In this document: piece by piece, positions 1-7,830 of the stretch
How the letters are laid out: the number at the start of each line of letters is the position of its first letter
Position numbering within the stretch: position 1 is the stretch's first letter
NCBI GenBank assembly: GCA_001795165.1
Contig: MGNS01000094.1
Coordinates: forward strand, 18,384 to 34,543
Origin: Chloroflexi bacterium RBG_16_57_11
Lineage (GTDB): Bacteria; Chloroflexota; Anaerolineae; Anaerolineales; UBA4823
Direction of reading: 5' to 3'
DNA length: 16,160 bases
Made by a program: the position numbers and the translations under genes
The notes under the pieces: generated by a model
Database searches by the model: none
The model's input: only the letters and a program-made list of their open reading frames with translations
Told to the model about the DNA's origin: nothing

Positions 1-93
1 CGGCCTGCGTAACACCATGCTATCCGGCAGATGCACCTCCACCGTCGGTCCGGGCTCGACAAGATTAATATCAGGGTCGGTCTTCGTTTTCAT
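1..93 (-). CDS. N-terminal fragment of an unidentified protein
   Basis: An ATG on the minus strand at 91-93 opens a frame that stays open for 31 codons to the left edge, so only the N-terminus is visible. It begins MKTKTDPDINLVEPGPTVEV and is followed by a short hydrophilic stretch. A weak ribosome-binding sequence (GCAGGTTT) lies about 6-13 bases upstream. There is no signal peptide or recognisable motif. With so little sequence I cannot name a family. The call rests on the open frame, a plausible start and the same orientation as most genes in the window. It could also be a chance frame. Confidence 0.45.
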   Translation of the reverse strand, partial: MKTKTDPDINLVEPGPTVEVHLPDSMVLRRP

Positions 94-156
94 TGTTCAA
101 ACCTGCATATTGAAAAGCCTTACGCAGGGGTCTATTTTAACATAACCCCCAGGTAA

Positions 157-219
157 GGGCGAAGCATCCGGAGACAAACCTCTAGGTCGATAGAAGCATA
201 AATACCGGATGCTTCGCCC
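157..219. repeat. 15-bp perfect inverted repeat, REP-like hairpin
   Basis: GGGCGAAGCATCCGG (157-171) is the exact reverse complement of CCGGATGCTTCGCCC (205-219), with a 33-base loop between. With one bulged base the pairing can extend outward by AA/TT. The arms are GC-rich and the loop is AT-richer. There is no T-run right after either arm, so it is not a standard intrinsic terminator. The length and position between genes suit a dispersed REP-type or miniature inverted-repeat element. Only one copy is present in this window, so the repeat-family assignment is inference. Confidence 0.55.
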
Positions 220-378
220 CTTCCTTTGTCAATAATTTTACCTTTATTACTGCCCATTTTCACCCGGTCGGCCTCGACTATTTTGTTATATGAGTGTGCA
301 GTACTGTTAGGCAGGCTGGTGGAGAACTCTGAGCAAATTTCCGCGAACTGTACCGATGGTTTCCAAGATAAAGGGGTG

Positions 379-384
379 TATAAT
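379..384 (+). promoter_or_regulatory. Candidate -10 hexamer upstream of the Asp-box gene
   Basis: A perfect TATAAT lies 133 bases before the ATG at 517, in the right orientation. The sequence at the expected -35 distance (around 356-361) matches TTGACA poorly, so this is only a weak candidate. Confidence 0.2.
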
Positions 385-516
385 TAAATTGATCGGACCC
401 GTTGTCAGTTACATGTTCCACAGTGGGCGTTTTCTCTCACACACCGCAGCCTCATCTTTGAATGATCTTCAAATTTTTCGTGTTGTTGGGGGCAGGCGAT
501 GCCTGGGGAGAGGACC

Positions 517-3399
517 ATGCTGCGCAAATCTTTCCTTCACATTATTTTTCTCATCGGCGTGATGACTTTGCTGGTCTCTGGCCAGGCCACCCACGTCTCT
601 GCTGGCGTCAACCAGTGGACCAGCATCGGCCCCACAGGCGGACCTATAAATGCCCTGGTCATTGATCCTCTAATGCCCTCAATCTTGTATGCCGGCACAG
701 GCTACGCGGGTATATTCAAAAGCGTCAATGGCGGTCAAAGCTGGAGCCAGGTAAATATAGGCTTAGTCGATACCACAATTACGGCCTTAGCCGTTGACCC
801 GATAGCACCCGCTACACTCTATGCTGGAACGGGATGGGGGTTGTTCAAAAGTACCAATAGCGCTGACAATTGGGTCGAAACCAGTCCTGACCTAACGGTT
901 ACCTCGATCGATTCAATTGTGATCGATCCAACAATGCCATCCACTTTATATGTTGGTACGGATGATGGTGTTTTTAAGAGTAAAGACGGTGGTGATTCAT
1001 GGTCGGCAGTCAGTGACGACTACGTGAACGCTCTGGCAATCGACTCGTTGGACACTTCCATTTTATACGCCGGCACCTGGTTTGGCGAATTGTTATAAAG
1101 CACGAATGGTGGCGCAAATTGGAGCTTGCTAACCAATGCCCCGGGCGTTGGTGTGATCACCACCATCGCTACAGATCCGGCGCACCCGGGTACGCTCTAT
1201 CTTGGTTAAGGGCAAGGAGTATTTAAAAGCGAGAATGGGGGTGCCAGTTGGAATCCTGTTAATGATGGCCTAGCTTACCTCTCAGTACAAACTCTGGTGT
1301 TTGACCGGGCTACGCCAGCTGCCCTCTATGCCGGCACATGGGATGGTGGGTTGTATAAAACCATCGATGGCGGCCAGAACTGGACCCCGTTGAACGTCGG
1401 GTTAACCGGACCAAGTATCGAAACCTTAGCCATTGATCCCGGTCTGCCGTCGACCATTTATACTGGGACGATGCAAGGTGTCTTCAAAACCACCAACGCT
1501 GGCGCCAGCTGGGATTCTACCAACTCTGGCATCACAAATACCGAGGTGGTGTCCCTTGCAGTCGAGCCTGGCGCGCCATCCACCCTGTATGCTGGTACGC
1601 TAGACGGTGTCTTCAAAACAGTCGACCAAGGTGTGGTCTGGAGCACTGTAAGCGATGGATTGCCATATTGGTTTGATCCTGCTGAAATCTTCTCTTTGAC
1701 GATCGATCCGCAGACCCCTGCCACGATTTACGCTGGAACATCTTACGGCGAGCTGTTCAAGAGCACCAATGCCGGCGATGATTGGAGCTTGCTCCAGCGA
1801 CAGGGGATCTTTGGTGCTATAAACACCTTGGCAGTTGATCCGAATACGCCGTCTGTTGTCTATCTTGGTTCGTTCTATGGAATGTTCAAAAGCCTTGATG
1901 GGGGAGTCAATTGGAGCCCGTCAGGCATTGGCCTAAATGACTATGAAGTAACCGCCATAGTGATCAACCCACTCATCCCGTCCACCCTTTACGCCGGTAC
2001 CCGCTTCGGCGGCGTTTATAAAACCATCAATAGCGGCCTCAGTTGGAATCCGGTCAATACCGACTTGACTTCGTTGGAAATTTTATCACTCGCCATCATT
2101 CCAACCACCCCGGCGATTCTCTTTGCCGGAACTTATGATAAAGTGTTTCGCACCACCAACGACGGGGCATCCTGGGTCGAGACCAGCCAGGGCCTTTCCG
2201 GTACAGAGATCTCCGCTCTGGTCATCGACCCGTCTACCCCATCAACCATCTATGCCGGGACCACTACTGGGGTCTACAAGAGCACTCACGCTGGTAATAG
2301 CTGGATCGCGGCTAACAACGGTCTGGCCAACCCCCATATTTATGGCCTGGCGATTGATACCACCAACCCATCGGTCATCTATGCCGGTACCTGGCAAGGC
2401 GGTGTGTATAAAAGTTCTGATAGCGGCGCAAGCTGGAGTCCACTCAGCTCTGGTCTAGCCGCCGGGAAGGTGTATCGTCTGGCTCTCCATCCTCTTACAC
2501 CAGGCGTGCTTTTTGCTGGGACCAACGGGGGCGTATATAAGAGCACCGACCACGCTCAGACCTGGCATTCCGTCAATCAAGGCCTGCCTAACCCTCCCTC
2601 TACCAGGCCGGTCAACGTGTTGGCGATCGATCCGCTGGCGCCAGCGACCCTCTATGTCGGTACTCACGACGGTCTTTTCAAGACCATCAACCGTGGCGAA
2701 ACCTGGCGTGGTGTCAATGAAGGCTTGGATTTCAATGAGGTCTTGGCAATCGTTCAGGATCCCACCATGCCGGGGACCCTGTACGTCGGCACGAAGGATG
2801 CGGGTGTTTTCACCAGCCTCGATGGCGGTAACAGTTGGAATTCCGTCAGCGTTGGTTTGCCGGGATATCCGGTTCGCACGCTTGCCATTGACCCGGCCGC
2901 TCATGCTACCCTCTACGCCGGCATCGCCGCTTACGGTGTATTCAAGAGCATCAACAGTGGCCAGACCTGGACTGCAGTCAACCAGGGCTTGCCAGAATAT
3001 CTGTGGGTGAATTCCCTTACATTCGACCGCTTTAACCCGGCCATCCTCTATGCCACCGCCACGGAGGGCTTGTTCAAAACTGATAATGGTGGCGCAAGTT
3101 GGAGCCGGGCAAGCGCACTCGTCTTTGGGCCTCCACTTGATTGCCTGCTGATCGATCCGACTTTACCTCGCACGTTTTATGCCTGTTCGAGACCTGCTGG
3201 CGTGCTAAAAAGTTCTGACAGTGGTAGGAACTGGCGCCCTATCAATCTTGGTCAGTCCGAGCTTGCCTGGGTTGATGCCCTGGCCTTCGATCCTTCATCT
3301 CCGGCAACCCTCTTCGCCGCCACCTGGGGCGGCGGCGTGTTTGCACTTCAAGACATGGAACAGCGCTTGTACTTTCCTTTCGCCCACAACCACCCCTGA
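517..3399 (+). pseudogene. Secreted Asp-box (BNR/VPS10-like) repeat protein, interrupted by two TAA stops
   Basis: One continuous frame of 960 residue positions runs from ATG 517 to TGA 3397, broken only by TAA at 1096-1098 (codon 194) and TAA at 1207-1209 (codon 231). The ATG at 517 has GGGGAG and AGGA just upstream and opens a clear signal peptide (MLRKSF, a hydrophobic core, then a cleavage-like ATHVSAG). This start is preferred over the in-frame ATG at 499. The rest is about 20 repeats of roughly 44 residues, each of the form (S/A)LAIDP..PSTLYAGT..GVFKS.DGG.SW; the K-S-x-D-G-G-x-S-W part is the Asp box of sialidase and VPS10-type beta-propellers. Repeat character continues unbroken through both stops and the segment between them. 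Three boxes lie before the first stop, one between the stops and sixteen after. The C-terminus reads RLYFPFAHNHP. Such proteins are normally exported and bind or display at the surface; no catalytic role can be inferred. The downstream part has only a GTG at 1297 with no ribosome-binding site or signal peptide. It is most likely a decayed gene; readthrough or sequencing error are alternatives. Confidence 0.85.
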
Positions 3400-3563
3400 T
3401 CGATCGCTACCGATCTCCCCTTTCATTCCTGATAAGCAATGCTGTCAGTACCTGTAGCACTTTTGTCGCAATCGACGTTTCAGTCGCGCTCCAGAACCTA
3501 TTCTGCAACACACCATGATTGCGGTATTAATATTGATATTGGTACACCAAGAGCACAGGGACA

Positions 3564-4217
3564 CTAACTGACCACGGTGGCACCCTTCAGGAAGGCCAAG
3601 GTCCGATCCCATGCCAGGCAAGCGGCTGCCGGGTTGTAGGCTTGCACGCGATCAGGCTCGAAGAACCAGTGTCCGGTTCCAGGGTAACGATAAAAAGTCA
3701 CAGGTCGTCCAGCTTGCCTTAGAGTTTCCTCCAATTCATCCACATTGGATAACGGCTCAAATGGATCATTTTCGGCAAAGTGACCCAGGTAAGTCGCCCT
3801 CGAGGTGCTGAAATCACCGCCGCCGGTCCCGTAAAAGATGACTACGGAACGTATATTTTCGGGGTCTGCAGCAGCCAGGTCCAGCGCATAATAGACTCCC
3901 ATAGAAAAACCGATGACTGAGAGACCACGATCTGCTTGTCCTGCACAGTCCCTCAGAAACGACGTTGCCTGGGCAATCTCGGCCTTTGCATGCAAGTAGT
4001 TTTCGTCGAGAGCTTTGCCAAGGACATCTGCATCCTCGATGGTGTCTGCAACCTTCCCTTGATAGAGATCTGGGGCGAATGCCGTAAAACCGGATTCGGC
4101 CAGTCGTCTGCAGAAAGCCTTGATCGTTTCGTTCAATCCCCACCATGCGTGGAGAACCAATACACCTGGCTCTGTACCCGTGTTTGGGACGGCGAGATAA
4201 CCTTGAGGTTGTGTCAT
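3564..4217 (-). CDS. Dienelactone hydrolase family alpha/beta-hydrolase
   Basis: This is a 217-residue cytoplasmic protein without a signal peptide, about the usual length for the dienelactone hydrolase (DLH) family. Visible motifs are the oxyanion-region strand VLVLHAWWGLNE (about 19-30), the nucleophile elbow GFSMG with Ser105, the acid in HFAENDPFEP (Asp151), and the base in GTGHWFFEP (His183). This gives a Ser-Asp-His triad in the family's fold order. Classical dienelactone hydrolases use Cys at the nucleophile position, so the substrate is probably another ester or lactone and cannot be named. The ATG at 4217 has AAAGG six bases upstream. The gene faces the Asp-box gene convergently and lies downstream of the gcv operon on the same strand, separated from it by a terminator-like hairpin and a 309-base gap. 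It is therefore probably transcribed alone. Confidence 0.9.
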   Translation of the reverse strand: MTQPQGYLAVPNTGTEPGVLVLHAWWGLNETIKAFCRRLAESGFTAFAPDLYQGKVADTIEDADVLGKALDENYLHAKAEIAQATSFLRDCAGQADRGLSVIGFSMGVYYALDLAAADPENIRSVVIFYGTGGGDFSTSRATYLGHFAENDPFEPLSNVDELEETLRQAGRPVTFYRYPGTGHWFFEPDRVQAYNPAAACLAWDRTLAFLKGATVVS

Positions 4218-4317
4218 CCGTAACCTTTCTTATGGTTGATGTGGACCACGACTTTGTCTGACCTGCGAATATGACGCCAGTGGGCGAAATATTTGGATAT
4301 ATTTTCTCCTATTAATA

Positions 4318-4323
4318 ATTATA
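4318..4323 (-). promoter_or_regulatory. Candidate -10 hexamer for the hydrolase gene
   Basis: A perfect TATAAT on the minus strand lies about 100 bases upstream of the hydrolase ATG at 4217, inside an AT-rich stretch. The -35 position is poor, so only the -10 match supports it. Confidence 0.25.
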
Positions 4324-4422
4324 CACCGCAAAATATACGCTTGCTTCGGAATTTGATCCCTTGGTCGGTGTGTATGTCAGGAGCGCTGGTCACCGAGGGG
4401 GCGTGGTCAAGGGTTAAATCAA

Positions 4423-4456
4423 TAACTCCGGCTCCCGTTCCCAGGTGCCGGAGTTA
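4423..4456 (-). terminator. Terminator-like hairpin after gcvPB
   Basis: TAACTCCGGC (4423-4432) pairs perfectly with GCCGGAGTTA (4447-4456) around a 14-base loop, with two further G-C pairs possible past a mismatch. On the minus strand it follows the gcvPB stop by about 70 bases and is trailed by TTGATTT, a weak T-rich tail. It is a plausible end of the gcv transcript, but the tail is shorter than in a strong intrinsic terminator. Confidence 0.5.
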
Positions 4457-4526
4457 ATCGTTCGAATATGTTGTCAGCGTCCCGCAGTTTCGATGGAATA
4501 AAAAAACCAGCGTGGCGTTTTACCTG

Positions 4527-6002
4527 TTACACCAGCTCGCGTTCAAACGGATCAACGCCGCAGCACAGCACCAGCTCCTTGGCAGCCTTCACTTCATCCA
4601 GTCGGCCGACCGGCGTGATGTGAGGTGCGCTCTTCAGCAGCTCTGGCTCGCTGTGTGCCTCCTCGGCGATCTTAAGCAAGACCTCGGCGAACGCGTCCAG
4701 CGTCTGCTTGCTCTCCGTCTCGGTCGGCTCGATCATCAGCGCCTCGTGGACGATGAGCGGGAAGTAGTTGGTCGGCGGGTGCAGACCGTAATCCATCATG
4801 CGCTTGGCGATATCCAGGGCGTGGACCCCCGGTGCGTCAGCCCACATGCCCTCCAGAACAAATTCATGCATACAAACCCGATCGTAGGGCAGGTGATAGG
4901 CATCACGCAGCCGCGACAGCAGGTAATTGGCGTTCAGCACAGCGTACTCGGAGATCGCCCGTAACCCATCTGGCCCGTACATCCGAATGTAGGTATACGC
5001 CCGCACGAACATGCCGAACTGGCCCTGGAAGGATTTTACCCGTCCGATTGTTTTAGCCGGGGTGGCGTAACCGTATAACGGAGGCGTATCTTTATCGCCT
5101 TCCTCGAGGATGCCCACTAACGGCGCAGGCAGGAAATCGACCAGGTGTTTTGCCACCCCCACCGGCCCGGAGCCGGGGCCGCCGCCGCCATGCGGGGTGG
5201 AGAAGGTCTTGTGCAGGTTGAAGTGCAAGACATCGATGCCCAGGTCGCCGGGACGCACGATGCCCAGCAGCGCGTTCATATTCGCCCCGTCGCCATACAC
5301 CAGTCCACCTGCCTGGTGTACCAGGCGAGTGACTTCTATGACGTTCTCGTCGAACAATCCCAGCGTGTTCGGATTGGTCAACATCAATCCAGCCAGGCTC
5401 TCGTCGCAGTGCTTCTTCAGTGCTTCAAGGTCCACGTTGCCACGAGCATCGGAGGGCAGCTGCACGACATCGAGACCGCTCATCGCCGAGGTCGCCGGGT
5501 TGGTGCCATGCGCCGAGTCGGGGATCAGGATCTTGGTGCGCTTGGCGTCACCACGGGACTCGTGATAAGCGCGGATGATCAAAACGCCGGTTAATTCACC
5601 CTGGGCGCCAGCGGCTGGCTGCAAAGTGATTCCAGCGAAACCGCCGATCTCTTTCAGCATTTCCTGCAGCTCGTACATCATCATCAGAGCGCCCTGAACC
5701 GTCTCCACAGGCTGGAGCGGGTGCAGCCCGGCAAAACCGGGCAGACGGGCGGTTTCCTCGTTTATTTTCGGGTTGTACTTCATCGTGCACGAACCCAGTG
5801 GATACATCCCCTGGTCGATGCAGTAATTCAGCTTCGACAAGCGGGTGAAATGGCGCACGACATCCACTTCGGAAAGCTCCGGCATCGGCAGGTCCTCTCG
5901 CACCAGACCTTCAGGCAGCTTTGAAAGCGGCACATCCGGGGCAGGGTAGCGAATGCCGCGCCGACCGCTGACAGACAGGTCACACAGCAATGGCTCAGTC
6001 AT
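4527..6002 (-). CDS. gcvPB: Glycine dehydrogenase (decarboxylating) subunit 2, P-protein beta
   Basis: This 491-residue protein is the PLP-binding half of the two-subunit P-protein. It decarboxylates glycine and passes the aminomethyl group to the lipoyl arm of GcvH. Family hallmarks are YPLGSCTMKYNPK (about 67-79), the SAHGTNPATSAM segment (163-174), TNPNTLGLF (209-217), DGANMNALLG (238-247) and the PLP Schiff-base lysine Lys265 in HFNLHKTFSTPHGGGGPGSG. The length is normal for the subunit. The ATG at 6002 overlaps the end of gcvPA by eight bases (ATGACTGA), so translation is probably coupled, giving the 1:1 ratio the heterotetramer needs. It is the last gene of the operon and is followed by a hairpin. 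Confidence 0.97.
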   Translation of the reverse strand: MTEPLLCDLSVSGRRGIRYPAPDVPLSKLPEGLVREDLPMPELSEVDVVRHFTRLSKLNYCIDQGMYPLGSCTMKYNPKINEETARLPGFAGLHPLQPVETVQGALMMMYELQEMLKEIGGFAGITLQPAAGAQGELTGVLIIRAYHESRGDAKRTKILIPDSAHGTNPATSAMSGLDVVQLPSDARGNVDLEALKKHCDESLAGLMLTNPNTLGLFDENVIEVTRLVHQAGGLVYGDGANMNALLGIVRPGDLGIDVLHFNLHKTFSTPHGGGGPGSGPVGVAKHLVDFLPAPLVGILEEGDKDTPPLYGYATPAKTIGRVKSFQGQFGMFVRAYTYIRMYGPDGLRAISEYAVLNANYLLSRLRDAYHLPYDRVCMHEFVLEGMWADAPGVHALDIAKRMMDYGLHPPTNYFPLIVHEALMIEPTETESKQTLDAFAEVLLKIAEEAHSEPELLKSAPHITPVGRLDEVKAAKELVLCCGVDPFERELV

Positions 6003-7338
6003 GGCTCACCTCCGCAAGCACATCCACCAATAAGTCAATATCATCGCGTGAGTTCATCTCGGTCACCGCGATCAACAGATCGTTCTCCATGCCGGGATAA
6101 GCCTGGCCCAAATCGTAGCCGCCCAGGATGTCGTGTTCGAGCAAGTGTTCATTGATCTGTGCAGCCGGGAGGGGACAGCGGACAGCGAACTCGTTGAAGA
6201 AGGGCGCCTTCGACCACAGGCTGTAACCCGGAAGGTCGGCAATCGATTTTGCTGCATAATGCGCCTTGTGATAACATAGGTCAGCCACTTCACGCAGCCC
6301 TTGCTTGCCCAACAGGCTCATATAGACGGTAGATGCCAGGGCGATCAATCCCTGGTTCGTGCAGATATTCGAAGTGGCCTTCTCCCGGCGGATATGCTGC
6401 TCGCGAGCCGTCAGGGTCAGCACGTAAGCGCGTTGCCCGCGATTATCGACCGTCTCGCCCACCAACCGGCCGGCCATCTTGCGCACGAACTCTTGCTTGG
6501 TGGCAAAGATACCCAGGTATGGCCCGCCATATGAAAGCGGTATTCCCAAGGGCTGGCCTTCGCCGACCACGATATCGGCGCCGAACTGGCCCGGTGGAGT
6601 GAGCAATCCCAGCGCGATAGGATTCACGGAGATCGCCAGCATCGCCCCTACCGCGTGCACTTCGTTCGCTAAACTGGAGAAATCATACACACGACCAAAG
6701 AAGTCGGGATATTGGACGATCACCAGGGCGGTATCCTGGTCTACGAACGGTAAGAACGCTTCCGGCCCGGCCTGTAAATCCACATTTTCGCCTACGATTT
6801 GTATCGGTGTGCCGTGGTTGTAAGTATGGACAACCTGTCGGTAGTGCGGGTGCAAGCCGGGCGAGAGCACCACCTTTGTCCGTTTTCCGCGGAAGTTGGC
6901 GTAAGCCAGGCTGACCGCTTCAGCTACAGCAGTGGCGCCGTCGTAATGCGAGGCGTTGGATACATCCATGTCGGTCAGCGAGGTGATCAGGCTCTGGTAA
7001 TCAAAGATCGCCTGGAGCGTGCCTTGCGAAATCTCCGGCTGGTAAGGGGTATAGGCGGTGTAGAACTCACCTCGGCGCAAGATGGAATCCACTGCTGGGG
7101 GTGAATAATGGTTATATGCTCCAGCGCCCAGGAAGCAGATCAGATCCTGGGTCGTCTCGTTGACTGCGGCGATGTTGCGCATCTCTAACATCGCTTCCAT
7201 ATCGGTCAACGCTTCGGGTAAATTTAACTTCGGGAAGCGATATTTGGCTGGCACGACATCGAACAGATCTTCCATTCGTTCAACGCCGATCGCATCCAGC
7301 ATCGCCTCCCGTTCTTCCACGGTATGGGGGATGAACAT
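5995..7338 (-). CDS. gcvPA: Glycine dehydrogenase (decarboxylating) subunit 1, P-protein alpha
   Basis: This 447-residue subunit pairs with GcvPB to form the glycine decarboxylase. It begins MFIPHTVEEREAMLDAIG, the usual N-terminus of the family. It carries the characteristic stretch FLGAGAYNHYSPPAVDSI (about 69-86), then RGEFYTAYTPYQPEISQGTL (89-108) and YDGATAVAEA (132-141), and later VGEGQPLGIPLSYGGPYLGI. The frame is open further upstream to 7392, but the ATG at 7338 is chosen because TAAAGGAG lies five bases before it, overlapping the gcvH stop, and the extra 18 residues match nothing in the family. The gap to gcvH is ten bases. It overlaps gcvPB by eight bases. Confidence 0.97.
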   Translation of the reverse strand: MFIPHTVEEREAMLDAIGVERMEDLFDVVPAKYRFPKLNLPEALTDMEAMLEMRNIAAVNETTQDLICFLGAGAYNHYSPPAVDSILRRGEFYTAYTPYQPEISQGTLQAIFDYQSLITSLTDMDVSNASHYDGATAVAEAVSLAYANFRGKRTKVVLSPGLHPHYRQVVHTYNHGTPIQIVGENVDLQAGPEAFLPFVDQDTALVIVQYPDFFGRVYDFSSLANEVHAVGAMLAISVNPIALGLLTPPGQFGADIVVGEGQPLGIPLSYGGPYLGIFATKQEFVRKMAGRLVGETVDNRGQRAYVLTLTAREQHIRREKATSNICTNQGLIALASTVYMSLLGKQGLREVADLCYHKAHYAAKSIADLPGYSLWSKAPFFNEFAVRCPLPAAQINEHLLEHDILGGYDLGQAYPGMENDLLIAVTEMNSRDDIDLLVDVLAEVSHD

Positions 7339-7348
7339 GCTAACTCCT

Positions 7349-7738
7349 TTAGCCTTTTGCCTCGATCGCTTTTTGATAAGCCGCCACATCAAGCAGCTCG
7401 CCTAGCTCAGCGGGATCCGAAAGCTCGATCTTGACCATCCAGGCTTCGCCATAAGGGTCGCTGTTTACCTTCTCAGGTGTATCAGGCAGCGCATCGTTGA
7501 TTGCCATAACTTTTCCGCCAGTCGGGAGGTAGACATCCGCGGCTGCTTTTACCGATTCCAGTGTGGCACAGGCATCGCCTTTTTTGACCTCGTCACCTAC
7601 CCCGACGACGATTTCAACAAAGACAATGTCCGAGAGCTGGTTTTGGGCGAAGTCGGTGATACCCACCGTACCGGTATTGCCTTCTACCCGGATCCACTCA
7701 TCATTGGGGGTATATTTTAGATCGCTTGGAATGTTCAT
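7349..7738 (-). CDS. gcvH: Glycine cleavage system H protein (lipoyl carrier)
   Basis: This is a 129-residue carrier protein of standard length. Its lipoylated lysine swings the aminomethyl group between P-, T- and L-proteins. It starts MNIPSDLKYTPNDEWIRVEG, has the GITDFAQNQLSDIVFVE core (26-42), and the lipoylation site is Lys64 in LESVKAAADVY. The NSDPYGEAWMVKI stretch near the C-terminus is also conserved. The ATG at 7738 has AAGGAG eight bases upstream. It is the first gene of the operon, directly below the riboswitch and terminator, so it should be under glycine control. The stop codon TAA is embedded in the ribosome-binding site of gcvPA. Confidence 0.97.
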   Translation of the reverse strand: MNIPSDLKYTPNDEWIRVEGNTGTVGITDFAQNQLSDIVFVEIVVGVGDEVKKGDACATLESVKAAADVYLPTGGKVMAINDALPDTPEKVNSDPYGEAWMVKIELSDPAELGELLDVAAYQKAIEAKG

Positions 7739-7795
7739 GACTGGTTCTCCTTAAATATTGATTTGAATAATTGAGCTGGTGAAGGGAAAGCATGC

Positions 7796-7829
7796 AAAAG
7801 AAAAGACGCACGCTAAGAACGCGTGCGCC
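7796..7829 (-). terminator. Intrinsic terminator of the glycine riboswitch
   Basis: On the minus strand GGCGCACGC (7829-7821), loop GTTCTTA and GCGTGCGTC (7813-7805) form a nine-pair GC-rich stem with one G-U pair. It is followed directly by TTTTCTTTT (7804-7796). It sits just after the second aptamer and before gcvH, as expected for a transcriptional expression platform. Confidence 0.85.
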
Positions 7830-7830
7830 C

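Larger units (their letters stand above)
94..516. other. Non-coding gap with an inverted repeat
   Basis: This 423-base stretch lies between two divergently oriented genes, so it should hold promoters for both. It contains a perfect 15-bp inverted repeat (157-171 with 205-219, listed separately). It also has a TATAAT -10-like hexamer on the plus strand at 379-384 and a TAAAAT hexamer on the minus strand at 134-139. Neither has a convincing -35 box at 16-18 bases. Two short reading frames here and across 462-665 lack ribosome-binding sites or recognisable protein character and were not accepted as genes. I see no tRNA or riboswitch consensus. Confidence 0.5.
4218..4526. other. Intergenic region between gcvPB and the hydrolase gene
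   Basis: This 309-base gap contains the terminator-like hairpin at 4423-4456 and an AT-rich tract at about 4290-4335 that probably holds the hydrolase promoter. I found no credible small gene or RNA consensus in it. Confidence 0.5.

Noticed and set aside
1096..1209. Stop-codon reassignment of TAA as the explanation for the interrupted gene
   Set aside because: TAA terminates gcvH, the YceI gene and the channel-like gene at the lengths expected for normal termination.
2455..2904. 149-codon minus-strand open frame inside the Asp-box gene
   Set aside because: It lies antisense to the repeat array, has no family character, and its openness follows from the repeated codon pattern on the other strand.
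580..3390. Regular direct repeats of about 131 bp as a possible CRISPR or satellite array
   Set aside because: The period is a multiple of three at protein level, repeats are degenerate at DNA level, and they encode Asp-box blades.
1297..3399. Independent gene starting at GTG 1297
   Set aside because: It has no ribosome-binding site or signal peptide and begins in mid-repeat, in frame with the upstream part, so it is the remainder of the interrupted gene.
3500..3563. AT-rich tract with TATTAATATTGATATTGG near the hydrolase stop
   Set aside because: It lacks a proper stem, a T-run or a recognisable site; it lies between convergent genes and shows no clear function.
5110..5594. Plus-strand open frames of about 150 codons over gcvPB
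   Set aside because: They are antisense to a strongly conserved enzyme gene, with low-complexity composition and no ribosome-binding site.
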